From Synaphobranchus kaupii (Eukaryota; Chordata; Actinopteri; Anguilliformes; Synaphobranchidae): a stretch of DNA of 64,000 nt. The position numbers and the translations under genes were made by a program. The notes beneath the pieces are model-generated. The model ran no database searches. It was not told the DNA's origin and worked only from the letters and a program-made list of their open reading frames with translations. Below, one piece after another: positions 35,922-48,116 of the stretch (position 1 is its first letter; each line of letters starts with the position of its first letter). The stretch covers positions 70,000,395 through 70,064,394 of the forward strand of contig CM056383.1 in assembly GCA_029718625.1 (NCBI GenBank), in the 5' to 3' direction.

Positions 35922-37118
35922 TAGTGTTGTCACGATACCAAAATTTTAACTTCGATACCGATACCAGGTTTAGTATCACGATACTCGATACTGAAACGGT
36001 ACTTGAAACTGAAACGATACTGATTCGATACTCGGTACCTCTACTGAAATTACCTTAACCCTATTTACTTTGGCCCTTCAGAGGCAATTTCCTCCTCGTT
36101 TCTACTAGTTTTATTTAAATGTCAATATCTAAAAAAATATTCCCTGCACATCCATGGTTTTAAGTTCGAACTGAAGAAGAAGCTGTATCATTCAGAAATT
36201 TGCTACAGAATACATTTATTTCAGAATAGTCACATACAGTACAGTGTTTCCCCTAGATTTTTTTTCAGGCCGGGTGGTAGGCCCCTCAAAACTACCAGTG
36301 TTGTTGCGCGTACACGGTGTCATCAAACGCGCGTGCGGGGCCGAGGTAGTATCATCGCGCAGGTCGGGGGTACGGAGAGTCGTCGCACACATGGGGAGGG
36401 TGTTGGTAACAAAGTGGTGCATTTCTCCATTCTGAGCTAAAATAACATTTGCTCACAAAGGCGTATGGTAAATAAATATTAGTTATTTATAATATTAATA
36501 AACTTAAAACAGAACTTCTATACAATAAACCCCCCTTAGCTTCACAAATGATATTCAGAACTATACAACTTAAACCCAGGACAAGGAGTTTGTTTCTACC
36601 GGTTTTTAAGGACTTTTTCTGGATCAGCTATCTTTGCAGCACTGTAGAGCTGCTTTTGAGACTCCTCCATAGTGCTGATCCATAATCAGTCCTTAAAAAC
36701 AGGCAGAATCAAACTCCTGCCTCTGCAGTATTAGCTTTTACTCTACACTAAAATGTAAGAGTTCTGGTCAGATAGCGAAACGGACGAAAGTGCGCCATTT
36801 TGCGTAGAGGCGGAAACTATAATTACACCCTCATAATATCAGCGCTGCCAATGAACATTTTAATTAGGCCTAACGGGAAACCGAAGCTGTTTTGGCAAGG
36901 GTTTTTCCATATGCTATTTTGATCATTCCAGCATTCTGTGGTAAGGGAAATATTGCAGCTACATAAAAGAAAAAGAAAAAAAAAGATTATATTAAAAAAA
37001 ATAATAATATAAATTTTTTTTTTTTTTAGTACCGAACGTCGGAAAATTCTAATACCGAACCGTTTTTTTTTTTAAGTATCGAAAAAGTACCGAAGTTTCG
37101 GTGTACCGTGCAACACTA
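35922..37118. mobile_element. Nonautonomous hAT element, 1197 bp, with perfect 8-bp TSD
   Basis: Ends are TAGTGTTGTCACGATACC (left) and the inverse of TAGTGTTGCACGGTACACC (right). It is flanked by the 8-bp duplication GTCCCTGT at 35914-35921 and 37119-37126. The TIR start and 8-bp TSD are diagnostic of the hAT superfamily. Subterminal zones are crowded with CGATAC/GGTACCG motifs, typical of transposase-binding repeats. No transposase frame. It sits inside the 28-bp minisatellite. Confidence 0.92.
36242..36440. mobile_element. Possible second hAT end nested inside the 1197-bp element
   Basis: CAGTGTTTCCCCTAGATTTT is a familiar terminal sequence of another fish hAT family. It is followed by a GC-rich segment (to about 36390) unlike the surrounding AT-rich element. 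I could not find the opposite end, so this may be a truncated nested insertion. Confidence 0.45.
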
Positions 37119-38155
37119 GTCCCTGTAGATGAGTCTGGTTTCAGTAGTTCCTGTAGATGAGTCTGGTTTCAGTAGTTCCTGTAGATGAGTCTGGTTTCAG
37201 TAGTTCCTGTAGATGAGTCTGGTTTCAGTAGTTCCTGTAGATGAGTCTGGTTTCAGTAGTTCCTGTAGATGAGTCTGGTTTCAGTAGTTCCTGTAGATGA
37301 GTCTGGTTTCAGTAGTTCCTGTAGATGAGTCTGGTTTCAGTAGTTCCTGTAGATGAGTCTGGTTTCAGTAATTCCTGTAGATGAGTCTGGTTTCAGTAGT
37401 TCCTGTAGATGAGTCTGGTTTCAGTAGTTCCTGTAGATGAGTCTGGTTTCAGTAGTTCCTGTAGATGAGTCTGGTTTCAGTAGTTCCTGTAGATGAGTCT
37501 GGTTTCAGTAGTTCCTGTAGATGAGTCTGGTTTCAGTAGTTCCTGTAGATGAGTCTGGTTTCAGTAGTTCCTGTAGATGAGTCTGGTTTCAGTAGTTCCT
37601 GTAGATGAGTCTGGTTTCAGTAATTCCTGTAGATGAGTCTGGTTTCAGTAGTTCCTGTAGATGAGTCTGGTTTCAGTAGTTCCTGTAGATGAGTCTGGTT
37701 TCAGTAGTTCCTGTAGATGAGTCTGGTTTCAGTAGTTCCTGTAGATGAGTCTGGTTTCAGTAGTCCCTGTAGATGAGTCTGGTTTCAGTAGTTCCTGTAG
37801 ATGAGTCTGGTTTCAGTAGTTCCTGTAGATGAGTCTGGTTTCAGTAGTTCCTGTAGATGAGTCTGGTTTCAGTAGTTCCTGTAGATGAGTCTGGTTTCAG
37901 TAGTTCCTGTAGATGAGTCTGGTTTCAGTAGTTCCTGTAGATGAGTCTGGTTTCAGTAGTTCCTGTAGATGAGTCTGGTTTCAGTAGTTCCTGTAGATGA
38001 GTCTGGTTTCAGTAGTTCCTGTAGATGAGTCTGGTTTCAGTAGTTCCTGTAGATGAGTCTGGTTTCAGTAGTTCCTGTAGATGAGTCTGGTTTCAGTAGT
38101 TCCTGTAGATGAGTCTGGTTTCAGTAGTTCCTGTAGATGTGTCTGGTTTCAGTAG
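37119..38155. repeat. 28-bp minisatellite, right (homogenised) half
   Basis: About 37 nearly identical 28-bp units, continuing the same array after the hAT insertion. Variation is limited to a few TAATTCC and TCCCTG units. Confidence 0.96.
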
Positions 38156-40534
38156 AGTTCCTCCTGGTGACTCATTAGCCACTTATTCTTATCCTGGAGG
38201 AAGTGCTGCTCTTCAGCCTTCAGGGCTGGGTGGAGCTCTACTGCTCAGTGGAAATAAACTTCCTGCAGCTGTGCATGTGTCTGCGTGTGCATGAATGCAA
38301 GCGTGTGCGTGCATACGCGCAGGAATGGCAGCAACAATCCGACGGGACGCAGCGGTTTGAGGCATTCTGGGTGATCTAGAACTAATTTGTCTCGAACAAG
38401 AGAACTAAGGTCTTGACGTGGAGCTGGTCATTGATGGTATGGGTCAGCGGACATGGGGGGCGGGCTGGCGACCACTCACCTCTGTTGGTAATGCGTGCGT
38501 GCGTCTGTCTGTCTGTCTGTCAGAGTTAAGAGTAGCAGGGTGGGGTGTTGGTATGGCCTTGCAGTGCCCAGTTTTGAGCTGTGTTCTGATAAACTATAGA
38601 TTTGTATGCAGATGAGAGCAGGGATTGATGGTGGATATGCTGTCTCTTTGTGCACGTCCCCTCCAGACAGCTGTTGTCTGTAGCCCTGGCTGCTCACTCA
38701 GGTACATTTCTCATCTTATTTCTTGTGGTTCAGTGGCAGTGGTGTTTCTCTGGCACACACACTTCTCTGGCACACACACTCTGGGTTTGGTGGAACAGAA
38801 GAGCCAGAGAGGGTTTAATTTAGCGCTGGTGATGAACGTTCAGGTGAACTTTGTAATGTTGACCGTTATGGAGGCATTGCGGAGACGTGATTGTGTGAAA
38901 GTGGACTGTTATGGAGGTGACTTTGTTAATGTTGATGGTCAGGCCGGTAACGGTGTGGGCTTCAGTAATGCAGACTTGGGGAGATGAGTGTGGCGGTTAT
39001 TGTGGTAACATAGACTGCTGAGAAGGTCATCAGGGTTTTACTAGGGTAATTTATACTGTTAGGGAGGTGACTTAGATAATGTAGACTTTTGGGAAGGTCA
39101 CTAGGTTATGTAGAGTATTGGGGAGATTTTTGGAGAGAGGACTGGGATAATGTTGATGTTTGAGGAGCAGATAGGATGGGCTTAGGGTGCGATCTGTCTC
39201 AATTTATTCTTCACTGTGCATGGATGACGTGTATAGTAATTAAGAATCACTTGTGACTTGGGCCACAAATTGAGAAAATGAATATGAACACTACAGCATA
39301 GGTTTCCATTCCTCCGACTGGAGGCCCGGGAATTTTAACATTCAGTAGCCTGCGGAATGTCCACCGAAATTATTGCCACATTTTGCACAGGCATTCCTTA
39401 CAGGAGTGTGGACTTCACCTTTTCCTTTTCTTTGAAAATAGTTTTTGTGCCTAAAATGGCCGGCCTACAATAATGTTAAAGACTTGACATTTAGGTGTTG
39501 AGGACTCCTGCCTCTCCTTCCTCTGGGTGCACGGGCCATTAACTGCTTTGTGAAACTAGACTTTCCCCCTCCCCCGCTCGCGCCCTGCGCCCGCCCCCTC
39601 CATATTTCGGCATGTTCAATAGGCCCTGTGCTTTGATTCATAGCGGAGTATATGTCCGCTCTCCGGTCGCAGTCATAGATCTGCCGTAATCAAAAAAATA
39701 TGCCAGCGCATTCCAGACATACTGCTCAGCTCCTCTCCAACACTCCGGCCCTTTTTCCTCTCCACCCTACCCCCACCCCCCACCCCCCCCCAAACAGCCC
39801 CGGATCCTCCTGGGGGGGGGCACTTTAAAGGCTTCTGTTTGTTTGCAATTTCCTGGGAGGAAGTGGGAAGCTCGGGGGGGGGGGGGGGGGGGCCTAGAAG
39901 GCCTGAAGATGAGAGTTTTCAGTGTCGGTTTGTGGGGGGGGGAAATGTGGGGCTCCATGAAGCCTCTGCACTGGTGGGGTGGTTCACGGCGAGGTTGCCG
40001 TTGTTCCTGTTGATGGTGATGTTTCGTAACCTTACCCTTGCTTTTTTCTGAAGTGTTGGACCGTTTTGTAACTGAATATTTTCCAAAATCTATATATAGT
40101 CAGTGCATAGCAAGTCTGGCCAGGGACCCACCCCCCCCCTATAGTACCTTCAAGGACCCCCTGGGGTCCACCGATCCCCTTTTGAAAAAGCCAGGACTTG
40201 AATGCTTGGAGTTTTTCCGCCGTGTCCCATTGAGACCTGTCCCATGGTGGTTTTGGGCCAGTAGAGTCACTCCAGGCCATGTTATTTCAGTTCTCACCGT
40301 CTCATCAAAAAACCCCACAAACCAGCCATTTAGTCTGACAGTCACTCAGCTAACCACCAATCACCCAAATGGTTGAGTGTTGCAAGGTGAGCCTTCCTGG
40401 TTGGTTGGCTGGCTAAATGTCTGGTTGGGTAGCTGGCTAGTTAGCGGCCTGAATGGCTGGCTAGCTGGGGGTCTGGCTAATTAAATGGTTGGTTGGTTAG
40501 CTGGCTAGTTTTTAGTCTGAGTGTTTAGGGTAAG

Positions 40535-40782
40535 GGTTAGCTGTCTGAGTGAGTGGCTGTTTGGGGGTTAGCTGACTGAGTGACTGGCCGTTTGGTGGTT
40601 AGCTGACTGAGTGACTGGCCGTTTGGTGGTTAGCTGACTGAGTGACTGGCCGTTTGGTGGTTAGCTGACTGAGTGACTGGCCGTTTGGTGGTTAGCTGAC
40701 TGAGTGACTGGCCGTTTGGTGGTTAGCTGACTGAGTGACTGGCCGTTTGGTGGTTAGCTGACTGAGTGACTGGCCGTTTCGC
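40535..40782. repeat. 31-bp minisatellite, about 8 copies
   Basis: Unit GGTTAGCTGACTGAGTGACT + GGCCGTTTGGT, nearly perfect copies. The preceding 150 bp has degenerate GGCTGGCTAGTTAG motifs, a possible older phase. Confidence 0.93.
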
Positions 40783-42110
40783 AGGTCGGTCGGTTGAGTT
40801 TCTCAGATTGTGCTGCTCAGTTCTAATCCCTGCCGTCAGAAACTCAGGCGCTCTGAGGGATTATTTATAGCGCTGCTCGAACAAACGGATCACTGCATCT
40901 GTACTGATTGTTTCCTCGTTACGGCCACTTGCCTCATTACAATGTCTAAATCCCTCTCCCTGTTAGCGGAGTTTTCAGGGCCCAGCGAATCCACTTTTTT
41001 TTGAGACTCTGCTCTACGTATTTATAAATGTGAGCTTTCAGGCATTCAGGTGTTTGCTCTGTGGCTGTTTTGATTACCGCTGAAAGCCAGGCAAATCTGT
41101 ACAGTTATGACATCGGCTGTTTTTATTAGTTGAAATGGACATGGACGCTCGTGTCTGGGTGCGGACGAGACGTCTAATAGCAGTGCAGCTCGCTCTATAG
41201 GATTACAGATGTACAGGAGTGCAGCTCGCTCTATAGGATTACAGCTGTACGGGGCCAGGGCGGGGGGGGGGGGGTGAGCATGGGATTAGGCCAGTTTTCC
41301 CCAAAACGAGAGGATTTTACCAGGGAATCGCAGGGGGGGCGTAGGACGGAACGGCACGGCTTCTGTACCTGGGTCAGGTGACGCGTGCTAGTAAGCTGGT
41401 GGGCGGGGCTCTTGTCCCATTTGAGCCTTAAAAACTCTTGCCCCCCAAACCCACCTCCAGAGTTTCCAATGACCTGATGACCTTAGTGACCCCAGTCTCT
41501 TTCACCCCGTTCTGCTGAAGGTCATTGGCAGTTTAGTCTCTCTCTCTACTGAGTAACCGTGACGATGGAGTTAGAAGCCTGGTTGCCCCCTCCCCTCCCG
41601 TGGGGTAAATGAGGGTTGTTCTAGGTCTCAATCCTTCACTTGTACATCCTTAGCGGTGCTGTATTAGCGTGTGCTTCATGTGACGCATTTTCTGAAAACA
41701 TTCTGCTTCTACGCCATTTCCCAGCTGTTGTTGAACCCCACGTTATTTTAAGAATTTTTCTAGGGGGGGACGTGGGGGGGCTTTATGTAAAAATGATAAA
41801 TGCACATAATCTCACTGAGCGATAGCTTCAGGCATTAATGACTTCACCATGGCTACCATTTCTCCATGCTGTGTAAATGCACGTCCTTTAGAATAAAGCC
41901 TACTTGTTGGGTGAACCTAATGAATCTGGTTTCATAAATCGGTTATAGCAAAAAGGCATGAAATGTCATAATGCTTGGTTTTCCCAAAAATTGGCATATA
42001 AATATGTGCCTGCATATCAGCCCGAAAACTGGACATTTTTCTAAAGGTGCGTTCATTGCTTGCTTTTCACTGAATTTATATTTGAATGGATGTGAAATAA
42101 GATGCAGTTA

Positions 42111-42300
42111 TGTGGCACAGCCGATGAAGGCGCTGGGCTTTGTAACGTAAGGGTTACAGGTTTAAGTCCCGCGGTAATGTGCTGCTGTTAAAGCGCCTTT
42201 GAGCAAGTGGCTGTGCCCTAATTCCACAAAGTGTCCGGTGTGGAAATACAATACTGTGTGAAATGAGCACTGTGTAATTCAGTCTGCTAAAGGCTGTCGG
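42111..42300 (+). mobile_element. tRNA-derived SINE, degraded
   Basis: Head TGTGGCACAGCCGATGAAGG with a B-box-like GGTTTAAGTCC, then GCGCCTTTGAGCAAGTGGCT and a tail GTAATTCAGTCTGCTAAAGG. This layout (head, 'ttgagcaag' body, 'gtctgctaaa' tail) is that of common fish SINEs. Confidence 0.65.
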
Positions 42301-42866
42301 CCCAACAAATCGGGCGACAATAAACGTGTCACCTGACCCTAATCTTCAGCCTGGGACCGGCGTGCTGAGTGGGCCCCTGGCTCTGGAGCTATTTCTCAGT
42401 CAGGGTTGTGGAGGCACCTGAGATTAACGGGGGGAGACGGACGGACGGACGGAGGCAGGGAGGGAATGAGAGAGAGAGAGAGAGAGAGAGAGATGGAAAC
42501 GGGCAGATGGGGAGAGAAAGTCACGTGACTGAAAATGAGCGGTCAGTCCTGTCCTGCGGTCATCTACCCGACTGCGGCTTATTACTCAGGGTCACGACCC
42601 CGCGTCGGCCCTCCCCTCCTAAAACCACACCTCATCAAAGAGAGAGAGGGGAGGGGTGGGGGGGGATAAGGAGAGGGAAAGGGAACGCCCACACACTGGA
42701 GAGCGATCAGCGTCTGTCAAAGGGTGTGAGTGTGAGCGCGGCTGGGCACCGGCGTTCCTGGGCGTGGTGTCTGCTCTGGTTGTCATGGGGATGTATCCAT
42801 GAGCAGCACCATCAAACCCCCCCCTCAGACAACTCCAGTTTAGTGCTCTTTAGTGCTCAGTTTAGG

Positions 42867-42949
42867 GCCGCAGTGTAGTATAATGGTTAAGGAACTGGCC
42901 TTGGAACCAAAAGGTTGCAGGTTCGATTCCCAGGTAAAACACTGCCGTT

Positions 42950-42985
<36 letters not shown>
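42867..42985 (+). mobile_element. tRNA-derived SINE head joined to (CT)n
   Basis: Pol III A-box-like TAGTATAATGGTTAAGG and perfect B box GGTTCGATTCC, then CACTGCCGTTGTACCC running straight into a CT microsatellite. Only the 5' part of the SINE is present. Confidence 0.75.
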
Positions 42986-42990
<5 letters not shown>

Positions 42991-44113
42991 CGCTGGAGTT
43001 TAGCGCTCTCTCTGGCGCTGGAGTTTAGCGCTGGTATGAGCACCGCTGGCAGGCTGTGGTGATTTGGGGCAGGGCAGCAGCAGGCCTGCGTGCTGATTGG
43101 AGGCTGAGGGCCAAGCCCCCTGCCTGCTGTGGAAGGAGCTGGAGCCGGCCTTCAGGATGAAAGAGGGCGAGATTCTGCCCCTGTTCTCTCTCTCCTCTGT
43201 GCTCTCTCTCTCTTTCTCTCTCCCTCGACCCTCTCTGAGTCTCATTTCTTCCTCATATACTCCCTCGTTCTCCTCTTCTCTGTCCATCTCCCTTTCTCTT
43301 TCCTGCCTTCTCTCTCTCTCTATCTCTCTTCCTTTCTGTGCAGATCTTTAGGGCCTTTCTCAAAGCTCTGCAGCTGATGACCTTGGGTGGTTTATCACTG
43401 TAGAAATGGACGATCACACCCACAGAACCCGGACTTGACCCTTCGTGTCTGACCGCCCGCAAAAAGCGTTGAAAACTGGGGGGGGTTGAAAACGGCAGAT
43501 TCTGTTCCAAAACTCCGCCCCACTCTCTTCAGACTGCCAATTATACCCGTCCTTTCTCCAACTGGCCCGTGTGAGGAAGGCCGAGGATGAGGAGTGATGT
43601 TAGGAGTTATTTTTTGTGATGTGAAGAGATGCTTTGCGATGTTTTGCTATGTTGGTAGATGTTTTTGTGATGTTAGGAGATGTTTTGTGAGGTTAGGATG
43701 TGTTTTTGTTATGTTAGATGCTTTTGTGATGAGAGGAGATGTTTTGTAATGTTTGGAGGTGTTTTTGTGATGAGAGGAGATGTTTTGTGAAGCCTGACTG
43801 GCTTCTTGCTCTGTAAATGTGAAGGTCTGGATCGAAGGCCTTTTTAAAATTATTATTATTTTATTTTATTTTTTTGCATGCTGCGCGATCTGAAATTCCG
43901 CCCTCAGACCGCCAATGTTCCGCTCAGCTTCCAAGCCTCTCTCTCTCTCTCTCTGGGTCTAATGCTGCTTCTGATGTCTTTCCCAAATGAGTGTGCAATC
44001 TCTCACTTTTCCCTCTTCCCTTTCTCCCTGTAGCGGATATGATTGCTTATCTTCAAAGGGTCCCCTCCTAAATTTTACAGAGAATTGGCCTCTTCCCCTT
44101 GTTAATTCTTTAA

Positions 44114-44836
44114 AGGGGCTATATATAAGATTTTTACATGCATGAATCACTTTCAGTTGACAATGTATGAACATTGTAATGTGGCTTAAAAAATGAGACC
44201 TTCCCCAACTTTCTCCGATGCGTATAAGAGCCCAAGGGTTGATTTTTATGTAAAGGGTTCGGGTCGGATTTGCCAGGAAAAACATTTTGTGAATGAAGGA
44301 TGTGACGTCTAAGCGCGCTTCCGAGTGCATTTCCATCTCTCTGGCCGCCCCCTACAGCATACACTAGAGGGCTAGCGAGCTCCTGTAACACTAGCTAGCA
44401 GCTGAGAAACGGACCAGTCAACCAGCAAACGACTGGCTCCCATTCCAACACCATCGGCGAAGATAAATACAGTTTTATCGGCTGAAACCCGTTTGGGAAA
44501 ACACAAGGGTGAACCCTATCACTAGCAAAATATTATCTGAGTGGATAACTTTACCTAGCTAACTTTACCTAGCTAACTTACATCGATTCAAACTCGACTC
44601 CCGGGGCTGATCTGGCTGATAACGTTAGTTGGCTAGCTTGCCGTTTACAAGTAATTTTACCAGCTAACGTAACCGAGCAACGCCGGATCCAGGCCGGGTA
44701 CTAGCTAACGTTATCCAGCCACCAAATGTTGCTTGAGTGTGAGGAAGCGCGCTACCAGCGGGCTGCTGCCTGCAGTTCACTTATGGCCACCGGTGTCAGT
44801 AATGAGAAGGATTTCTGAACGTTACATACTGCCCAT
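44114..44836. mobile_element. TTAA-flanked nonautonomous element, 723 bp
   Basis: Left end AGGGGCTATATATAAG after TTAA (44110-44113); right end CTGCCCAT before TTAA (44837-44840), whose inverse is ATGGGCAGTATGTAAC. A TTAA target site with such imperfect TIRs fits piggyBac- or Kolobok-type nonautonomous elements. The interior has many GCTAGC/AACGTTA motifs and no coding frame. The 42-bp minisatellite begins just to its right. Confidence 0.65.
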
Positions 44837-44844
44837 TTAAAGCC

Positions 44845-46400
44845 AGTGTTCAGGCTGTTTGTGTCTCAGGGTGAGTTCCTGGAGCAGTGTTCAGGCTATT
44901 TGTGTCTCAGGTGGTGCAGAGTGGAGCAGTGTTCAGGCTGTTTGTGTCTCAGGTGGTGCAGCAGTGTTCAGGCTATTTGTGTCTCAGGTGGTGCAGAGTG
45001 GAGCAGTGTTCAGGCTGTTTGTGTCTCAGGTGGTGCAGAGTGGAGCAGTGTTCAGGCTATTTGTGTCTCAGGTGGTGCAGAGTGGAGCAGTGTTCAGGCT
45101 GTTTGTGTCTCAGGTGGTGCAGAGTGGAGCAGTGTTCAGGCTATTTGTGTCTCAGGTGGTGCAGAGTGGAGCAGTGTTCAGGCTGTTTGTGTCTCAGGTG
45201 GTGCAGAGTGGAGCAGTGTTCAGGCTATTTGTGTCTCAGGTGGTGCAGAGTGGAGCAGTGTTCAGGCTGTTTGTGTCTCAGGTGGTGCAGAGTGGAGCAG
45301 TGTTCAGGCTGTTTGTGTCTCAGGTGGTGCAGAGTGGAGCAGTGTTCAGGCTGTTTGTGTCTCAGGTGGTGCAGAGTGGAGCAGTGTTCAGGCTGTTTGT
45401 GTCTCAGGTGGTGCAGAGTGGAGCAGTGTTCAGGCTGTTTGTGTCTCAGGTGGTGCAGAGTGGAGCAGTGTTCAGGCTGTTTGTGTCTCAGGTGGTGCAG
45501 AGTGGAGCAGTGTTCAGGCTGTTTGTGTCTCAGGTGGTGCAGAGTGGAGCAGTGTTCAGGCTGTTTGTGTCTCAGGTGGTGCAGAGTGGAGCAGTGTTCA
45601 GGCTGTTTGTGTCTCAGGTGGTGCAAAGTGGAGCAGTGTTCAGGCTGTTTGTGTCTCAGGTGGTGCAGAGTGGAGCAGTGTTCAGGCTGTTTGTGTCTCA
45701 GGTGGTGCAGAGTGGAGCAGTGTTCAGGCTGTTTGTGTCTCAGGTGGTGCAGAGTGGAGCAGTGTTCAGGCTGTTTGTGTCTCAGGTGGTGCAGAGTGGA
45801 GCAGTGTTCAGGCTGTTTGTGTCTCAGGTGGTGCAAAGTGGAGCAGTGTTCAGGCTGTTTGTGTCTCAGGTGGTGCAGAGTGGAGCAGTGTTCAGGCTGT
45901 TTGTGTCTCAGGTGGTGCAGAGTGGAGCAGTGTTCAGGCTGTTTGTGTCTCAGGTGGTGCAGAGTGGAGCAGTGTTCAGGCTGTTTGTGTCTCAGGTGGT
46001 GCAGAGTGGAGCAGTGTTCAGGCTGTGTCTCAGGTGGTGCAGAGTGGAGCAGTGTTCAGGCTATTTGTGTCTCAGGTGGTGCAGAGTGGAGCTGTGTTCA
46101 GGCTGTTTGTGTCTCAGGGTGAGTTCCTGGAGCAGTGTTCAGGCTATTTGTGTCTCAGGGTGAGTTCCTGGAGCAGTGTTCAGGCTGTTTGTGTCTCAGG
46201 GTGAGTTCCTGGAGCAGTGTTCAGGCTATTTGTGTCTCAGGGTGAGTTCCTGGAGCAGTGTTCAGGCTGTTTGTGTCTCAGGGTGAGTTCCTGGAGCAGT
46301 GTTCAGGCTATTTGTGTCTCAGGGTGAGTTCCTGGAGCAGTGTTCAGGCTGTTTGTGTCTCAGGTGGTGCAGAGTGGAGCAGTGTTCAGGCTATTTGTGG
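44845..46400. repeat. 42-bp minisatellite, about 37 copies
   Basis: Unit GTGTTCAGGCTGTTTGTGTC + TCAGGTGGTGCAGAGTGGAG + CA. In the left part units with CTGTTTG and CTATTTG alternate (an 84-bp dimer); the centre is uniform CTGTTTG; the right part is a 41-bp variant with GGGTGAGTTCCTGG. Because 42 is divisible by three, all three + frames and one minus frame stay open (452, 434, 411 and 203 codons). These are not genes. Confidence 0.97.
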
Positions 46401-47060
46401 AGCTTGCTCTTTTTGTAACCCCTTCAGGTTTTGGCACTCTACCCAGCCGAGGTTTTTCGTTTTTAATAAAACTGGCAATCCTCTGGGACGTGAGGCGCGT
46501 TGGTATGGCGTCTGACGCCGGTTAGAGATGTGTTCTCTCACCTGCTTAGTCACCTCACGACTGGCGAGGCTTAGTTGCTTCGAGTCCAGAATGCGTGGGT
46601 GGCGTATAATGGCGCCAGGAACGCTAACGTGTTTTTTTGGCAACGCGTCAGCTCTATTGACATGAGCAGTTTCAAATGAAAAGAGGAAGAGGCGGGGAAA
46701 CATCTGTTTGCAGAATGAATGCAGAGTAGCATTTGTCTAGCTTAGAGAAGATCCGAGTGTTGTTGACTAGACCACCTCACACGACCTAACGTGAGCCACG
46801 GCCCTGATGTACCTCAGTGAGCGTATGGTGAATATGCCGCTGCAGAGAGGGGGGGGGGGGGTACAACACGGTCTGTGGGGCCTGAACACGCTGGCGAGGT
46901 CTAGATCCTCGAGAGAAACCGTGTGTGTAGGCTGTGTGCTTCTGGTTAAACCGTGTGTGTAGGCTGTGTGCTTCTGGTTAACCGTTCAGGTATTTACCAA
47001 GAGTGGGACCGCATATGCATGAGCCTTTAGCCGTGAGATCCGTTAGGATGATGTGGTTAT

Positions 47061-47112
47061 TTTAATAATAATAATGCTTTGCATTTATATAGCGCCTTTC
47101 TCACAGTCAAAG
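47061..47112. mobile_element. LINE/SINE tail-like fragment
   Basis: Contains GCATTTATATAGCGCCTTTC then CTCACAGTCAAAGCGCTTTA, a very common fish interspersed motif. Confidence 0.55.
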
Positions 47113-47259
47113 CGCTTTACAATGATGTGGGCAGGGCCGGATTAAGGCCCCCCCCCACAACATACATGTGTACCCAACAGAATCGGCAAACTGGTAGGGT
47201 AAACTGAATCTAACACAATATACTAAGGTATACCATACACTTAGACAAGCCAGTATTAA

Positions 47260-47669
47260 AGGTTGTATCAGCGATTTTGGGTGACGTCACTTCTGAAGCG
47301 AAATCCCAAAAAAACATACTTATGAATAATTATGTTATGTTTTAAAAAATAGTGTTCAAGCATCCAGAATTATAACCACGTTAATAACATTTGTAAGAAA
47401 CCAAACCGTTTGTAAATTCGTCAAGATTTCAGCGAGATAAGAGTATTAGCGTTTGTGCAGATCATTGTGATTGGTTGGAATACTGTTTATTTTGGTTTTG
47501 AGTGGTTGGTAGTACCATTTGTTTTTGTGTACGATCTCGGAGCATAGGCTGCCTACAGAGACGCGGTTTTTTGACGGCCTGCTTATGGGGCGGGCAGCTA
47601 GCGGATCGTGAGGAAAAATCAGATGAATGTGATCATTTATGTTTCCACCCAAAATCGCTGATACAACCT
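47260..47669. mobile_element. TTAA-flanked MITE, 410 bp
   Basis: Perfect long TIRs: AGGTTGTATCAGCGATTTTG at the left and its inverse (CAAAATCGCTGATACAACCT) at the right. Flanked by TTAA at 47256-47259 and 47670-47673. No coding frame. Superfamily piggyBac- or Kolobok-like by target site only. Confidence 0.85.
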
Positions 47670-47679
47670 TTAAATGCTA

Positions 47680-47890
47680 AACTCCCACTGGGGAGTTTTT
47701 TCTCGCCACTGTTGAGTGTTTTTTTCTTCCCGCCGGGGAGTTTTTTTTACCTTGTTTTGCTGGTTGGGGGTTAAGGCCTGGTTGTTTTTTTTTTGTTTGT
47801 TTTTTTTTGCTCAATTTTCCTTCTGTTTCTCTGTGCGTCTTTGCGACAGTTCTCTGTAAAAAGCGCTATACAAATAAAATTGAATTGAAT
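47680..47890 (+). mobile_element. LINE (L2-like) 3' tail, 5'-truncated
   Basis: ACTGGGGAGTTTTTTCTCGC, later GTAAAAAGCGCTATACAAAT and AAAATTGAATTGAAT. The last two are the hallmark 3' end of teleost L2-type LINEs. No ORF survives. Confidence 0.7.
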
Positions 47891-48116
47891 AGCGACTAGA
47901 AACTGCTTAACCAATCATATTACTTATGATTTTTGAATCGCAATCTTGCTGTTGATTTCAACATAACACAAAAAAATCTAAATGTTATTACCGGAAAAAT
48001 AAACAAAGTATGGCCTAGGGACAATACATTTTCTGTACAAAATCTGAACACAGTGCCTAACAAGAAAGAGACATCCATAGAAAAATAATTACAACAATGA
48101 ATATTGTATCCAATAC

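Noticed and set aside
42867..42940. tRNA gene candidate (A box and perfect B box)
   Set aside because: It continues into a SINE body motif (CACTGCCGTTGTACCC) and cannot be folded by eye into a full cloverleaf with an acceptor stem.
44846..46204. Overlapping open frames of 452, 434 and 411 codons (+) and 203 codons (-)
   Set aside because: All come from a 42-bp repeat, whose length is a multiple of three and which contains no stop in those frames. Three overlapping frames cannot all be genes, and none shows a domain.
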